Made by a program: the position numbers and the translations under genes
In this document: one piece after another, positions 33,917 through 43,434 of the stretch
Numbering within the stretch: the stretch's first letter is position 1
Layout: each line of letters begins with the position of its first letter
Assembly: GCF_004119495.1 (NCBI RefSeq)
Contig: NZ_NRQU01000033.1
Coordinates: 1-49,302 of the forward strand
Reading direction: 5' to 3'
DNA from: Flavobacterium sp. YO12
Lineage (GTDB): Bacteria > Bacteroidota > Bacteroidia > Flavobacteriales > Flavobacteriaceae
Length of the DNA: 49,302 bases
Notes under the pieces: generated by a model
What the model was told of the DNA's origin: nothing
Database searches by the model: none
The model's input: only the letters and a program-made list of their open reading frames with translations

Positions 33917-35644
33917 TTATTCTAAAACAATCTGATCATCAGAATCCCTTTTTCCTCTAAAGAATATAAACTGAATAATCAATGATAATAGTATCGTTAG
34001 AATTGCTCCAATAAAATTAAGCCATAAATACCCCAGTTTTTCCTGAGTATAAATCATAAAATAATAAATGATAAAAATACATATCTGGCTGATAATAGCA
34101 CTATAAAACATAGGTTTTGCCTGAACGCGGCGTAAATAGAATCCAACTAAAAATATACCTAGAACGGTTCCGTAGAATATCGATCCAATCATATTTACAA
34201 GCTGTATTAAGTTTTCAAACAAAGTTCCAACGCAGGCAAAAAGTATCGCTACAATCCCCCAGAATAATGTAAAAAACTTAGTAGCATTAAGATAGTGTTT
34301 CTCGGATTTCTCGGTTTTGACATTTCTTTTGTAAATATCTATTGCTGTCGTTGATGCCAATGCTGTTAAACCAGATGCTGTTGACGACATTGCGGCAGAC
34401 AAAATAACGGCAAGCAATAAACCAATTAATCCTTTTGGCAAATAGTTTAAAATGAAATGAAAAAACACATAATCTTTATCATTTGTTTCACTGCGACTGT
34501 CTGCTCTCAAAATAATTTCTTTGGCGCGGTCACGTAAATCTTTTTCTTTATTGGATAATGTTACTAATTCTTTACGCAGAATTGGATTATCAAAATCTTG
34601 ATTTAGCTGATCGATGTACAATAAATTAATTACTTTTTTGTCTTCAGAAAGTTTACTCAGCTTTTTCTCCAAAACATGATATTCCTCTTTAAAAGCTGAT
34701 TTTTCAATTACTGTCTTGTTATTTGGATTAAAATTTAATGGAACTGGGTTGAATTGAAAAAATACAAAAACCATAACTCCTGTCAATAAGATAAAAAACT
34801 GCATCGGTACTTTTAAAAGACCATTCATGATTAATCCCATTTGGCTTTCACGAACCGATTTCCCAGATAAATATCTTCCAACCTGCGATTGATCTGTACC
34901 AAAATAGGCGAGGGCTAGGAAAAAACCTCCTGTAATACCGCTCCAAATAGTATACTTTTCCTCAGGATCAAACGAGAAATCAACAATATTCATTTTATCG
35001 TTTGCACCAGCGATATGCAAAGCGTTGTTAAATGTCATATCATTTGGCAGATAATGCAAAATCAGGAAAAATGTTATAAACATACCCGACATAATCACAA
35101 ACATTTGCTGCTTCTGAGTAACGTTTACGGCCTTTGTTCCACCCGAAAAAGTATAAATAATAACAAGAACACCAATAATAATGTTCATTACGGTAAGATT
35201 CCAACCCAAAAGTGCCGAGAGGATAATTGCAGGGGCATAAATGGTAAGTCCAGTTCCTAATCCTCTTTGAACAAGAAATAAAATGGCTGCAAGAGAACGT
35301 GTTTTTACATCAAAACGCTTTTCAAGAAACTCGTAAGCAGTAAAAACTTTATTTTTGTGATACAGCGGAATAAAAGTAACGCATATTACTATCATTGCAA
35401 TTGGCAGTCCAAAATAAAACTGCACAAAACCCATTCCGTCATGATAAGCCTGCCCGGGAGTAGATAAAAAAGTAATAGCGCTGGCTTGGGTCGCCATTAC
35501 TGAAAGTCCTACAGTATACCAAGGAGTTTCATTATTCCCTAGAATAAAGTCTTCAACATTTTTACTTCCTTTGGTTTTCCAAGAACCATATCCAACTATG
35601 AATAAAAGTGTTACAATAAGTACGATCCAATCAAATAGCTGCAT
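33917..35644 (-). CDS. Sodium/solute symporter family (SSS) transporter
   Basis: Inner-membrane transporter of 575 residues with about 13-14 helices, importing a solute with sodium. Family features are the start DWIVLIVTLLFIVGYGSWKTKGSKNVEDFILG, GQAYHDGMGF and the ILSAAMSSTASGLTALASTTAIDIY block of the sodium site region. A charged insert of about 75 residues (about 315-390, with KKLSKLSEDKK) sits in one loop. It is the last gene of an operon with a PIG-L deacetylase and a 35-residue membrane peptide, so the solute may be the deacetylase's substrate or product. Confidence 0.92.
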   Translation of the reverse strand: MQLFDWIVLIVTLLFIVGYGSWKTKGSKNVEDFILGNNETPWYTVGLSVMATQASAITFLSTPGQAYHDGMGFVQFYFGLPIAMIVICVTFIPLYHKNKVFTAYEFLEKRFDVKTRSLAAILFLVQRGLGTGLTIYAPAIILSALLGWNLTVMNIIIGVLVIIYTFSGGTKAVNVTQKQQMFVIMSGMFITFFLILHYLPNDMTFNNALHIAGANDKMNIVDFSFDPEEKYTIWSGITGGFFLALAYFGTDQSQVGRYLSGKSVRESQMGLIMNGLLKVPMQFFILLTGVMVFVFFQFNPVPLNFNPNNKTVIEKSAFKEEYHVLEKKLSKLSEDKKVINLLYIDQLNQDFDNPILRKELVTLSNKEKDLRDRAKEIILRADSRSETNDKDYVFFHFILNYLPKGLIGLLLAVILSAAMSSTASGLTALASTTAIDIYKRNVKTEKSEKHYLNATKFFTLFWGIVAILFACVGTLFENLIQLVNMIGSIFYGTVLGIFLVGFYLRRVQAKPMFYSAIISQICIFIIYYFMIYTQEKLGYLWLNFIGAILTILLSLIIQFIFFRGKRDSDDQIVLE

Positions 35645-35647
35645 AGG

Positions 35648-35755
35648 TTATGAATATAATTGCATGATTAAGAAAAATATTAAAATATAAATGGCATTAG
35701 CAACCAAAACATAGGTGTAGCTTTTTTTCCATTTTTTTACTTTTTTAGCTTCCAT
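35648..35755 (-). CDS. 35-residue single-pass membrane protein
   Basis: A short gene placed between the deacetylase and the symporter. The residues are a lysine-rich start (MEAKKVKKWKKSY) and one membrane helix (VLVANAIYILIFFLIMQLY), oriented with the positive end inside. Spacing is 11 bases after the deacetylase stop and three bases before the symporter start, so it is very probably translated. Similar tiny partners stand beside some solute symporters, where they may act as an accessory subunit; that role is inferred here. Confidence 0.75.
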   Translation of the reverse strand: MEAKKVKKWKKSYTYVLVANAIYILIFFLIMQLYS

Positions 35756-35766
35756 ATTTTCGTTTT

Positions 35767-38298
35767 TTATTGCTTAATATCTTGTTTAGGAGCTTCTATT
35801 GGCTGTTTCAGCGAAATCATGTTAGATAATAATCTATAAGCTCCTGCAACGCCTTCAGGTAATTCTCTAAAGAAACTTAAACCGGTGTAAATATAATATC
35901 CTTTTCCGTATGGCGCTACTAATAACGCGCCGTCTTTGGCTGATTCGCCTTTATCATGTGAAGAGATAATAGGAGTAAAGGCAGGATCATATTGATTTGG
36001 ATAATACAAGCCTTGTTCTTGTGTCCAGCCTTCAAAATCTTTTGATGAAATTTTATTTGGAGTATTTAAAACAGGATGATTTGGTGCTAAAAATGTAACT
36101 TTTGCATTTTCTTCTGTTACTCGGTCGTATGATAATTTTAACGGATATGGCGCAATTTTATCTGTTACCAATTGTCCATTTGTATTGTATTGAACAATCA
36201 TGTTTTTACCGCTTTTTACAAAATTGAATAAGATACTTTGCTTGTTAGCCAAAGCATTTACGGTATTATAAGCACGAACTCCTGTAATAACAACATTAAA
36301 TGAATCTAATTTTTCTGGTGTGATTTCTTCAGGTTTTAAGATCGTTACTTTATATCCCATTTGCGAAAGACTTTCAGGAACTTCATCACCAGCACCCATT
36401 ATATAAGCAATAGCATCTCCCGAAGTTTTTAAATCAATTCGTATTGCTTTTGAATCGGCTGATTTTAAAACCATCTGTTTTGTAATATGACTGAAATCAA
36501 TAATTGTCTCTGCTTTATCAAAACGTTTATTATCAATAGTAACAATACTTTGCGCTGTAGTTTCTTCTGGATTTACGGGAGGTGTAACTTCGAAATAAAA
36601 GATATGTTCGTTTCCTTTTTGATCTAAAGTAAACGGAATTTGTTTAGGAACTACAGTCCAGCTTTTTGGTAATTCTAACTGTAAATTTCCTTTTACATTA
36701 TCTTTTCCTGCGCGAACTTTTACGGGAATCATTTTACTGTTAGTATCTCTAAAAACAAGTACTTTTTCTAAAATTGAAGTGGTAACGTCTGGCACAACAT
36801 CAAGAAAGTTATACATTTCGCCTTTTACGCTGTCGTTGTATTTGTAAATAACGGTACGCTCAAACGGAATTTCGACACCTTCAATTTTTATGGTAAAAAC
36901 AACTTTTACATTTCTAATAATATCTGGAATCCCAATGTTTTCTTGATTAGAAACAGTATACATTCCAACAGTTGCTTTTTCTTTTAACCAATAAGGCTGT
37001 GTGTATTCAATGTTTTCTGGCAGTTTTGTTTGAAGAATAAACTTTTGAGTGCTGTTGTTTTTTAAAATACTATTTTGAATAGTTATTTTATTGTCTGGCA
37101 ATGAAGTAACACTTGTAAGCTGCATGTTTACTGGAGACCTGTTTATTGCCTCTAAACTAAGTTTTACGATGCTTCCTGGAGTGGCTTCCTGCTCGCTCGC
37201 AACAGCTTCTAAATATAAACCTGCACAAGATGCGATAATATTTTTTACAGCTTCTGATTTTAAATTTTTCCAATGATCGTCGTTTAAAGCTTCAATCATG
37301 GTGTAGGCTTTTACTAAATCTGGTATACTCGCCGATGGATTGCTAAAATCATACTTGGCAATAATTATCGATATTAAATCACCAATTGGTTTTCCGTTTT
37401 TAACACGATTCCAAGTCGTATCGATTCCATCAAAAACATTGTTTTTATCTAATCCGTTTTCGCCTTTAATTACTTCTAAATACTCTGTTTCTTCACCACG
37501 AACACCAGTACTTCCAAAACCTTGCGATTGATGACGGCTTCTGCTCAATGCGGCTATTTCTTGATTTGATTTTCCTAATCCAGTATAATATACTCCCGTT
37601 TCTAATTTTGCAAAATTAGATTTGTTAGCAGCATCAAATTTTTCCTGACTTCCATAAAACCACCATGAAGGATTAAAATAAAGTCTTTTTACCTGCCAAG
37701 GCGAAACAAATTTTAATTGTTCAGGATATACTTTTGAATCGTTTGTTAGATTATAACTCTCGACACTAAGCATTGCAGATGACGTATGATGTCCGTGCGT
37801 TGTTCCTGGCGAACGATGATCAAATCGATTAATTATTACATCCGGCTGAAATTTTCTAATAGTCCATATAACATCGGCCAAGACTTTATCTTTATCCCAA
37901 ATTTGTAAAGTTTCATCGGGAGTTTTTGAAAATCCAAAGTCATTTGCTCTAGAAAAAAACTGCTCGCCACCGTCTATTTTTCGGGCTTCAATAAGTTCTT
38001 GAGTTCTTATTACACCAAGTAACTCGCGCAATTGAGGACCAATTAAATTCTGACCTCCATCTCCTCTTGTCAGCGACAAATATCCAGTTCTAGCATTTAC
38101 TTCGTTTGCAAAATAAGAAATCAAACGTGTATTTTCATCATCCGGATGTGCTGCAACATACAAAACTGATCCTAAAAAGTTTAATTTTTTGATTTGATTG
38201 TAAATCTCTACTGAATTTGGTTTTTGCGGCTGCTGTGCGAATGCGATGTTAAAACCTATTAAAAAAAATAGAATTAATTGAACTGGAGTTTTTATCAT
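35767..38298 (-). CDS. PIG-L (LmbE-like) family deacetylase with extra C-terminal domains
   Basis: An exported 843-residue protein (signal peptide ends NIAFAQQ). Residues about 40-300 are the PIG-L zinc deacetylase fold. AHPDDEN (50-56) supplies metal ligands and the catalytic Asp, and TTHGHHTSSAML supplies the distal His. Such enzymes remove acetyl groups from N-acetylglucosamine-type sugars. The region about 380-620 resembles a NEW3/immunoglobulin-like stretch, and about 640-830 a ThuA/GATase1-like fold (YIMGAGDEVPESLSQMGYKVTIL). It leads an operon with the membrane peptide and the sodium symporter. The substrate is unknown. Confidence 0.87.
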   Translation of the reverse strand: MIKTPVQLILFFLIGFNIAFAQQPQKPNSVEIYNQIKKLNFLGSVLYVAAHPDDENTRLISYFANEVNARTGYLSLTRGDGGQNLIGPQLRELLGVIRTQELIEARKIDGGEQFFSRANDFGFSKTPDETLQIWDKDKVLADVIWTIRKFQPDVIINRFDHRSPGTTHGHHTSSAMLSVESYNLTNDSKVYPEQLKFVSPWQVKRLYFNPSWWFYGSQEKFDAANKSNFAKLETGVYYTGLGKSNQEIAALSRSRHQSQGFGSTGVRGEETEYLEVIKGENGLDKNNVFDGIDTTWNRVKNGKPIGDLISIIIAKYDFSNPSASIPDLVKAYTMIEALNDDHWKNLKSEAVKNIIASCAGLYLEAVASEQEATPGSIVKLSLEAINRSPVNMQLTSVTSLPDNKITIQNSILKNNSTQKFILQTKLPENIEYTQPYWLKEKATVGMYTVSNQENIGIPDIIRNVKVVFTIKIEGVEIPFERTVIYKYNDSVKGEMYNFLDVVPDVTTSILEKVLVFRDTNSKMIPVKVRAGKDNVKGNLQLELPKSWTVVPKQIPFTLDQKGNEHIFYFEVTPPVNPEETTAQSIVTIDNKRFDKAETIIDFSHITKQMVLKSADSKAIRIDLKTSGDAIAYIMGAGDEVPESLSQMGYKVTILKPEEITPEKLDSFNVVITGVRAYNTVNALANKQSILFNFVKSGKNMIVQYNTNGQLVTDKIAPYPLKLSYDRVTEENAKVTFLAPNHPVLNTPNKISSKDFEGWTQEQGLYYPNQYDPAFTPIISSHDKGESAKDGALLVAPYGKGYYIYTGLSFFRELPEGVAGAYRLLSNMISLKQPIEAPKQDIKQ

Positions 38299-38416
38299 AC
38301 TTGGTTAGTTGGTTTTTTAATAGACTCAAAAATAGTAATTAAATTATGGAACAGTATTTAAATGAAATGTTAATGTTTAGTTATTGAAAACTAATTAGAT
38401 ACTGTTTAAACATGCA

Positions 38417-38452
38417 AAAAGAGCGTATTAATAAAAATTAATGCGCTCTTTT
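38417..38452 (-). terminator. Terminator after the His-rich protein gene
   Basis: Minus-strand stem AAAAGAGCGCATTAAT / ATTAATACGCTCTTTT, 16 bp with one wobble pair and a short T loop, then T residues. It stands nine bases after the stop. Confidence 0.82.
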
Positions 38453-38460
38453 ATAGTTAT

Positions 38461-38988
38461 TTATCTTCTTCCGCGACCTTCGTGACGATCGTCATCATCA
38501 TCTCTATCATGTTTTCCATGATGTTTGTTGTTATGTTTATCATAATGTTTGTCGTAGTGCTTGTAATTTCTGTTATCGTTACGACGATCATTATAACCAT
38601 AAACTGGTCTTGGTCTATAAGGTCTTTGTGGCGCACCGCAATATCCTTTATAGTATTTTACTTTGTGTCGATCAAAGTAAGTGTAAGGAGTCCTTCCATG
38701 ATAATCTGTTAAAACTACTTTGTAACCTCCGTATAAATCATAGTTTCTGTACTGTCTAGGTAAATAAGTTGTTCTAACCCATCTTCCGCCTCCAAAATAG
38801 ATGAACTGCGAAGCTCTAACATCATAATAAGCCTCAATATCTGGCAAATAGTAATACTCCATATCTGCATATCCGGCTGGTCCCCAAGCTGGCGGATTAC
38901 CTATGTTAACGTTTATCGATACCTGAGCTTGTGTGGCATTTGCAATCAAAAGGAATAATCCGGCGATTGCTATTTTCATTGTTTTCAT
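38461..38988 (-). CDS. Secreted protein with His/Asp/Lys-rich C-terminal tail
   Basis: A 175-residue exported protein with signal peptide (IAGLFLLIANATQAQ). The middle part (about 30-125) is rich in Tyr and Gly (YYYLPDIEAYYDVRASQFIYFGGGRWVRTTYLP), a pattern seen in a widespread family of Bacteroidota envelope proteins. The tail (about 130-175) is low complexity: repeated HYDKH units, then HGKHDRDDDDDRHEGRGRR, with many possible metal ligands. No known enzyme motif is present. It is monocistronic. Metal binding is inferred from composition only. Confidence 0.75.
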   Translation of the reverse strand: MKTMKIAIAGLFLLIANATQAQVSINVNIGNPPAWGPAGYADMEYYYLPDIEAYYDVRASQFIYFGGGRWVRTTYLPRQYRNYDLYGGYKVVLTDYHGRTPYTYFDRHKVKYYKGYCGAPQRPYRPRPVYGYNDRRNDNRNYKHYDKHYDKHNNKHHGKHDRDDDDDRHEGRGRR

Positions 38989-39177
38989 CTTTTCTAAAGT
39001 TTAAATGTTAATCTTGTTTAAGGATTTTCATATACCGTGCCAAAAATAAAAACGTGATACCGTTCGTCGGATAAAATATACTTTTTAACGAGTGAATTAG
39101 TGTTGTAAAATCTGTAATGTATTGATTTTTAAACTAAAAATAAAACACAAAAAAAAGTAAAAAAAATAAAGCTCTAT

Positions 39178-41010
39178 CTATTTATAATCGACAATTCTTG
39201 GTTTTGCAAGTTCAAAACTTTGAAGTCCATAATCACTAGTTTCAAATGTATTTGTTTTAAAAACATTATCTCCTTGATTTGGAATACTTGGATAATAGGA
39301 TAATGAGAGTTGAAAAGAACTGAAAACCAAATAGTCATTGCTTATTAATAATCCCAAAGTAATTTTTGAATAAGGTTTACTTCTTAACATTGCATTATCT
39401 GGACTTCCTAAAACTGCTATCGAATAGTTAAAAAATGGATTTAAACGGAAACCTAAAACAGAATGCGGCGAATAAGTTTGAGTTTGAAGCGATAAAACAG
39501 CTTTGCTTGTTCCATAAATAGCGCTATTAAATCCTGCTAAACCATTCTGCTCGTTTATATTCAGTTCATCGCCAATGATATTCTCGCGGTTTACACCTAT
39601 AACAAGCTTAGGATTCACAAACTGTCTTAATTTCCAGTTTCCTATAGTGAACAGTTTAGTAAAGTAATTAGACTCTAATAAAAAGGCGGTTTCGTAAGTT
39701 TTTGATTGATGAAAAAAAGTTCCCGCTTCAAAATTCATGCTTAAAAAACCCAATCGGTAGTAGTTTCCAAATGAAAATTGTGCTCCGGCATAAGGTCTCC
39801 AAAAGGTATTTTTGTATTGATATCCCAATGTAATACCGTAAATACGACCAATTGGAACATCCTCCGTTTGTCCGTTTCTAAAAATATAACTGTCTTTTAT
39901 AAATTTACGTCTATTCAATCCAATACCCGCTAAAAGCAGTTTTTGATCAGAATAGAAATTTGTAGGATCATAAACTTCTGAAGGTGTCTCGGTAAAATCC
40001 ACATTTAAAAAACGTGCTGCTACAATTAGATTTGTAATTGCTTTATTTTCATCTTCAAAAACTTTCGTGGCGTGACCTCCCCATAAATCTTGAAAATTAT
40101 ATTTAAACGGCTGATATGCATAAGTCAAATCAGGAGCTTGCAGCGTATCTTTTCTGAAATTCTGCCCAATATAAACGCCGCCTGCCCATTTAGTCAAAGG
40201 AGAATAGAAATCACGTTCAATATCTATTGATTTGCTGTAATTGTTATCGAGATCCATGTTGTAATGCAAGGCGGCTCCAATATAAGTGTTCTTAATATTC
40301 GGAATCGTATACGTAGCATCATTACCATTTCGACCGTCATCAAATCGGTTAGTGTATCGATATTCTAATTGCTGACCGGAACCAAAAAAATCTTTTTCTT
40401 TAAAACCTATCGACATTTGATTACTTGATACTGAAAATCTTGGTATGGTACTCCACGAATCCAAAACCCTGATAGTAATATCAACAGAATCTGCCGCCAT
40501 TCCAACTACCTTGTTTGAAATTCTGACTGCCGTAACATATCTCTGAGATCGTATTAAACGTTCTGTTTCCTGAACTTTATAGCTGTCATAAACTGTGTTT
40601 TTTCTAATTAACAACAGGTTTTTTATAGCAATTTTCTTTGTTTTTAAATGAAGTCGATTTCCTGTACGTTCTCCCCAGTTCTTTGGCATCACAGTAGAAT
40701 CAACTACAGAATGTCCAAACGGATCTAATGTAATAATGTTAATTTTTCGGATAATTTTTCCATCAAAATTTGTGGTATCAGTGGGAACAAGAACTTCGTC
40801 TTTTTTTCTAGGTTTCTTTGCTCTGAATATAAGCTTATGTAAGGTTTTGGTGAATTTGTTCTTCTTAGAATAATTTCTAATTCGATTGTATATTTCGGTA
40901 GTATCTTTTTTAGCTTTAGTCTTTTCTTTTAAAGTATCTGACTGAGCATAAATGCTTTGTAAACTAAAGCACAACAAAATAAAAACTATTATCTTTTTAT
41001 TTAGCAACAT
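39178..41010 (-). CDS. Outer membrane protein with POTRA-like region (BamA/TamA-like)
   Basis: An exported 610-residue protein (signal peptide ends LQSIYAQ). A linker of basic and acidic residues (about 25-80) leads to a POTRA-like region (about 85-180, IIRKINIITLDPFG..., AIKNLLLIRKNTVYDSYKVQETERLIRSQRYVTAVRISN). A barrel of about 400 residues follows (GFKEKDFFGSGQQLEYRYTNRF and onward). It resembles the Omp85 superfamily, but its specific cargo is unknown. It is the last gene after the AI-2E permease, with an 87-base gap. Confidence 0.82.
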   Translation of the reverse strand: MLLNKKIIVFILLCFSLQSIYAQSDTLKEKTKAKKDTTEIYNRIRNYSKKNKFTKTLHKLIFRAKKPRKKDEVLVPTDTTNFDGKIIRKINIITLDPFGHSVVDSTVMPKNWGERTGNRLHLKTKKIAIKNLLLIRKNTVYDSYKVQETERLIRSQRYVTAVRISNKVVGMAADSVDITIRVLDSWSTIPRFSVSSNQMSIGFKEKDFFGSGQQLEYRYTNRFDDGRNGNDATYTIPNIKNTYIGAALHYNMDLDNNYSKSIDIERDFYSPLTKWAGGVYIGQNFRKDTLQAPDLTYAYQPFKYNFQDLWGGHATKVFEDENKAITNLIVAARFLNVDFTETPSEVYDPTNFYSDQKLLLAGIGLNRRKFIKDSYIFRNGQTEDVPIGRIYGITLGYQYKNTFWRPYAGAQFSFGNYYRLGFLSMNFEAGTFFHQSKTYETAFLLESNYFTKLFTIGNWKLRQFVNPKLVIGVNRENIIGDELNINEQNGLAGFNSAIYGTSKAVLSLQTQTYSPHSVLGFRLNPFFNYSIAVLGSPDNAMLRSKPYSKITLGLLISNDYLVFSSFQLSLSYYPSIPNQGDNVFKTNTFETSDYGLQSFELAKPRIVDYK

Positions 41011-41097
41011 TCAGGTATTTTTAAACTTTCTTTTTTACTTATTTTAATATGAATATAAGATAAATAATACGAACATTTTTAAAATTGACAGCTTATT

Positions 41098-42198
41098 TTA
41101 ATAGACAGTTTTTGTTTTTCGAATTCGCCAGATGAATTTTTTAGGCATATGATTGCCCATAACATAACCCCAAGGTTCTAGTGAATCTATACGATCGAAG
41201 ATAATTTTTAAAATTGCAAGGAGTGGAATTGCTAAAAACATTCCAGAAATTCCGGCCGCTGTACCGCCAATAATAATTCCGATAATAGAAACAAAAGCAT
41301 TTATTTCGACTTTTGAATTAATGATTAATGGCACCAGCAAATTGTTATCAATCAATTGAACAATTAAGTTCACGATCAAAATTCCAACAACTAATGATAC
41401 TTCGGCAGAACCTGTTAAAGAAGCAAGAATCGTAATTAAACCCGCAATTGCAATTCCGATGTAAGGAATCAGGTTTAAAATCCCTGTTATTAATCCTAAA
41501 AGAATGAAATATTTCACACCAATAATCCAAAGTCCTAAACTGGTAAGTACCGAAACTACAATCATTTCAAGAATTAGACTTACAATATAATTATTGATCG
41601 AAACTTTTATCTGAGTAAGAATATCTTTTAACGCAGCGTGATTTTCTTTGCTTATTAATTTGGCTAAAAAAAGTATAAAATGATCTTTGTATAAGAGAAA
41701 TAGAAATGTATAAATTGGAATAATAGTACAGTCTACTAATAGATCACTTATAGAAATTAAAGCTGATCCTAAAGTAGCATTTCCGTTTTTAACCGAATCT
41801 TTGGTTACGTTATCTAAATACTTTTTCTGCTCGCCAATACTTACATGAAAATTCTCTTTTATAAACTTATGAATTTCAATTAGAAAGGAGTTTGCATTCT
41901 TTTTAATCGTATCAAAATCATTTGCCATATTCGTAACTTGATAGGAAATGAAAACCAAAATTCCGACTATAAACAATAGAAAAATTAAAACACAAACTAT
42001 AGCAGCAAAATGCCGCGGAAACTTCAATTTAGTATTTAATATCGTAAAAATAGGAAGCAGCAAAACAGCAAATAAAAATGCCATGAATACTGGTGTAAGA
42101 ATATCTTTTGCAATGCAAAAAATATAAGCAAGTGCAATTAGACTTACTAATATACAAGAGAGTTTTGCATAGAATGGCAGTTTTATTGTTGGAATCAT
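41098..42198 (-). CDS. AI-2E family transporter
   Basis: Integral membrane protein of 366 residues with about eight helices, in the AI-2E/UPF0118 family (TqsA, YdiK and sodium-proton antiporter-like members). Typical pieces are ILTPVFMAFLFAVLLLPIF near the start, LLYKDHFILFLAKLI in the middle, and GLITGILNLIPYIGIAIAG plus GGTAAGISGMFLAIPLLAILKI at the end. The transported substrate is not shown by the sequence. It lies behind the mechanosensitive channel gene with a 110-base gap that holds a weak AAAAAGCT inverted repeat, a possible terminator. Confidence 0.9.
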   Translation of the reverse strand: MIPTIKLPFYAKLSCILVSLIALAYIFCIAKDILTPVFMAFLFAVLLLPIFTILNTKLKFPRHFAAIVCVLIFLLFIVGILVFISYQVTNMANDFDTIKKNANSFLIEIHKFIKENFHVSIGEQKKYLDNVTKDSVKNGNATLGSALISISDLLVDCTIIPIYTFLFLLYKDHFILFLAKLISKENHAALKDILTQIKVSINNYIVSLILEMIVVSVLTSLGLWIIGVKYFILLGLITGILNLIPYIGIAIAGLITILASLTGSAEVSLVVGILIVNLIVQLIDNNLLVPLIINSKVEINAFVSIIGIIIGGTAAGISGMFLAIPLLAILKIIFDRIDSLEPWGYVMGNHMPKKFIWRIRKTKTVY

Positions 42199-42308
42199 TT
42201 GGAGAGATTTTATAGTGAAACGTTAAAAAGCTAAACAAATATTGCAATTTATCTAACGTTTTGCGTTCCAGCTTTTTAGTCAAGCCTTATAAAATTCCCA
42301 TTCAAATT

Positions 42309-42839
42309 TTAGTCAAAAAATTCCTTTTCTTCATATTGTGTCGGCATAATCGAAATACCTTTTTGAAGAAGCAGATTGTTAGGAAAAATAATTTTTTCTC
42401 CTTCTTTGGTTTTTAGATTGACATGAAAAGCGCTGATATCCTCGATTTCGGCTTCGATAGGAAAATCTTTATCATGTATTTTTATAGTATCTCCAATTCG
42501 GAATGGAAATGAAAAAAACAAAATCATTCCCGAAGTAATGTTACTCAGAATAGACCATTGCGCAAAAAAAGCAACGCCAATTACTGTTGCAATAGACGAA
42601 ACCGTAAAAAGTATATCTTTTGTTTCAACACCCCAAATTACTATCAAACTTATTACAACAAGTATATTCATTAGTATATGAGTATATTTAATTGCCAAGT
42701 TTGTTCTGTGCTCCAATAGCTGACTGCTGCTGGCAAAACGACGAATTAATTTTGCCACAATAACACGCATTGTTATTAATAATAAAAGAACAATTACGGT
42801 AGCAATAATTTCCTGGCTATACTCTTTGAAAGAAAACAT
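42309..42839 (-). CDS. Mechanosensitive channel, MscS family (short type)
   Basis: A 176-residue inner-membrane channel. TM helices lie at about 10-25 (IIATVIVLLLLITMRVIVAK) and 50-68, followed by the pore-lining TM3 (IATVIGVAFFAQWSILSNITSGMIL). The MscS beta domain follows (FSFPFRIGDTIKIHDKDFPIEAEIEDISAFHVNLKT). It lacks the long C-terminal vestibule of E. coli MscS (286 residues). It releases solutes on osmotic downshock by family. It stands 10 bases behind maf in the same operon. Confidence 0.9.
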   Translation of the reverse strand: MFSFKEYSQEIIATVIVLLLLITMRVIVAKLIRRFASSSQLLEHRTNLAIKYTHILMNILVVISLIVIWGVETKDILFTVSSIATVIGVAFFAQWSILSNITSGMILFFSFPFRIGDTIKIHDKDFPIEAEIEDISAFHVNLKTKEGEKIIFPNNLLLQKGISIMPTQYEEKEFFD

Positions 42840-42849
42840 ATCTATTTTT

Positions 42850-43434
42850 TTACACTAAAGTACTCAAATATTCATAAACTTTGGCTGTTGGCAGTCCCAT
42901 AACATTTGTATAAGAACCTTCGACTTTTGCAACTGCCATAAAACCAAACCATTCCTGAATTCCATAAGCACCCGCTTTATCATAAGGTTTGTAGTTTTCT
43001 ATGTAATATAAAATAGCTTCGTCTGATAAATCTGCGAAAGTTACTTTTGTAACATCATTAATAAGGGTAGAAGAGGAATTTGTTTTAAAGCAAACCGATG
43101 TAAACACTTCATGTGTTGCATTCGACATGGATTTTATCATTTGAAAAGCATCTTCTGCATTCTTTGGTTTTCCCAATGCTTTATTGTTATGCCAAACAAT
43201 AGTATCACTTGTTACCAAGATTTCATTATCATTTAATTCTCCATCAAAAGCATCTGCCTTTAATTGTGCCAGATAATCTGTAATTTCGACTGCTTTCAGC
43301 TCTGGCGGATAGATTTCTTCAATTTCTTTTAAACGAATTTGAAAATCAAGATCTAAATCTTTAAAAAACTGCTGTCTGCGTGGCGATCCCGACGCAAGAA
43401 TTAAACTATATTTTTTAAGCTTTTCTTTAAGCAT
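42850..43434 (-). CDS. maf: Maf family nucleotide pyrophosphatase
   Basis: A 194-residue cytoplasmic enzyme that hydrolyses nucleoside triphosphates (usually dTTP/UTP or modified nucleotides) to monophosphates, a house-cleaning role. Family marks are ILASGSPRRQQFFKDL near the start, the catalytic block VTSDTIVWHNNKALGKPKN, and the end pattern YDKAGAYGIQEW ... GSYTNVMGLPTAKVYE. It overlaps the end of the UbiA gene by eight bases, so the two are co-translated. Confidence 0.93.
   Translation of the reverse strand: MLKEKLKKYSLILASGSPRRQQFFKDLDLDFQIRLKEIEEIYPPELKAVEITDYLAQLKADAFDGELNDNEILVTSDTIVWHNNKALGKPKNAEDAFQMIKSMSNATHEVFTSVCFKTNSSSTLINDVTKVTFADLSDEAILYYIENYKPYDKAGAYGIQEWFGFMAVAKVEGSYTNVMGLPTAKVYEYLSTLV

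Noticed and set aside
38482..38712. Plus-strand frame opposite the His-rich protein gene
   Set aside because: Its Val/Ile-rich residues are the reverse complement of the His/Asp repeats; the minus-strand gene has the signal peptide and terminator.
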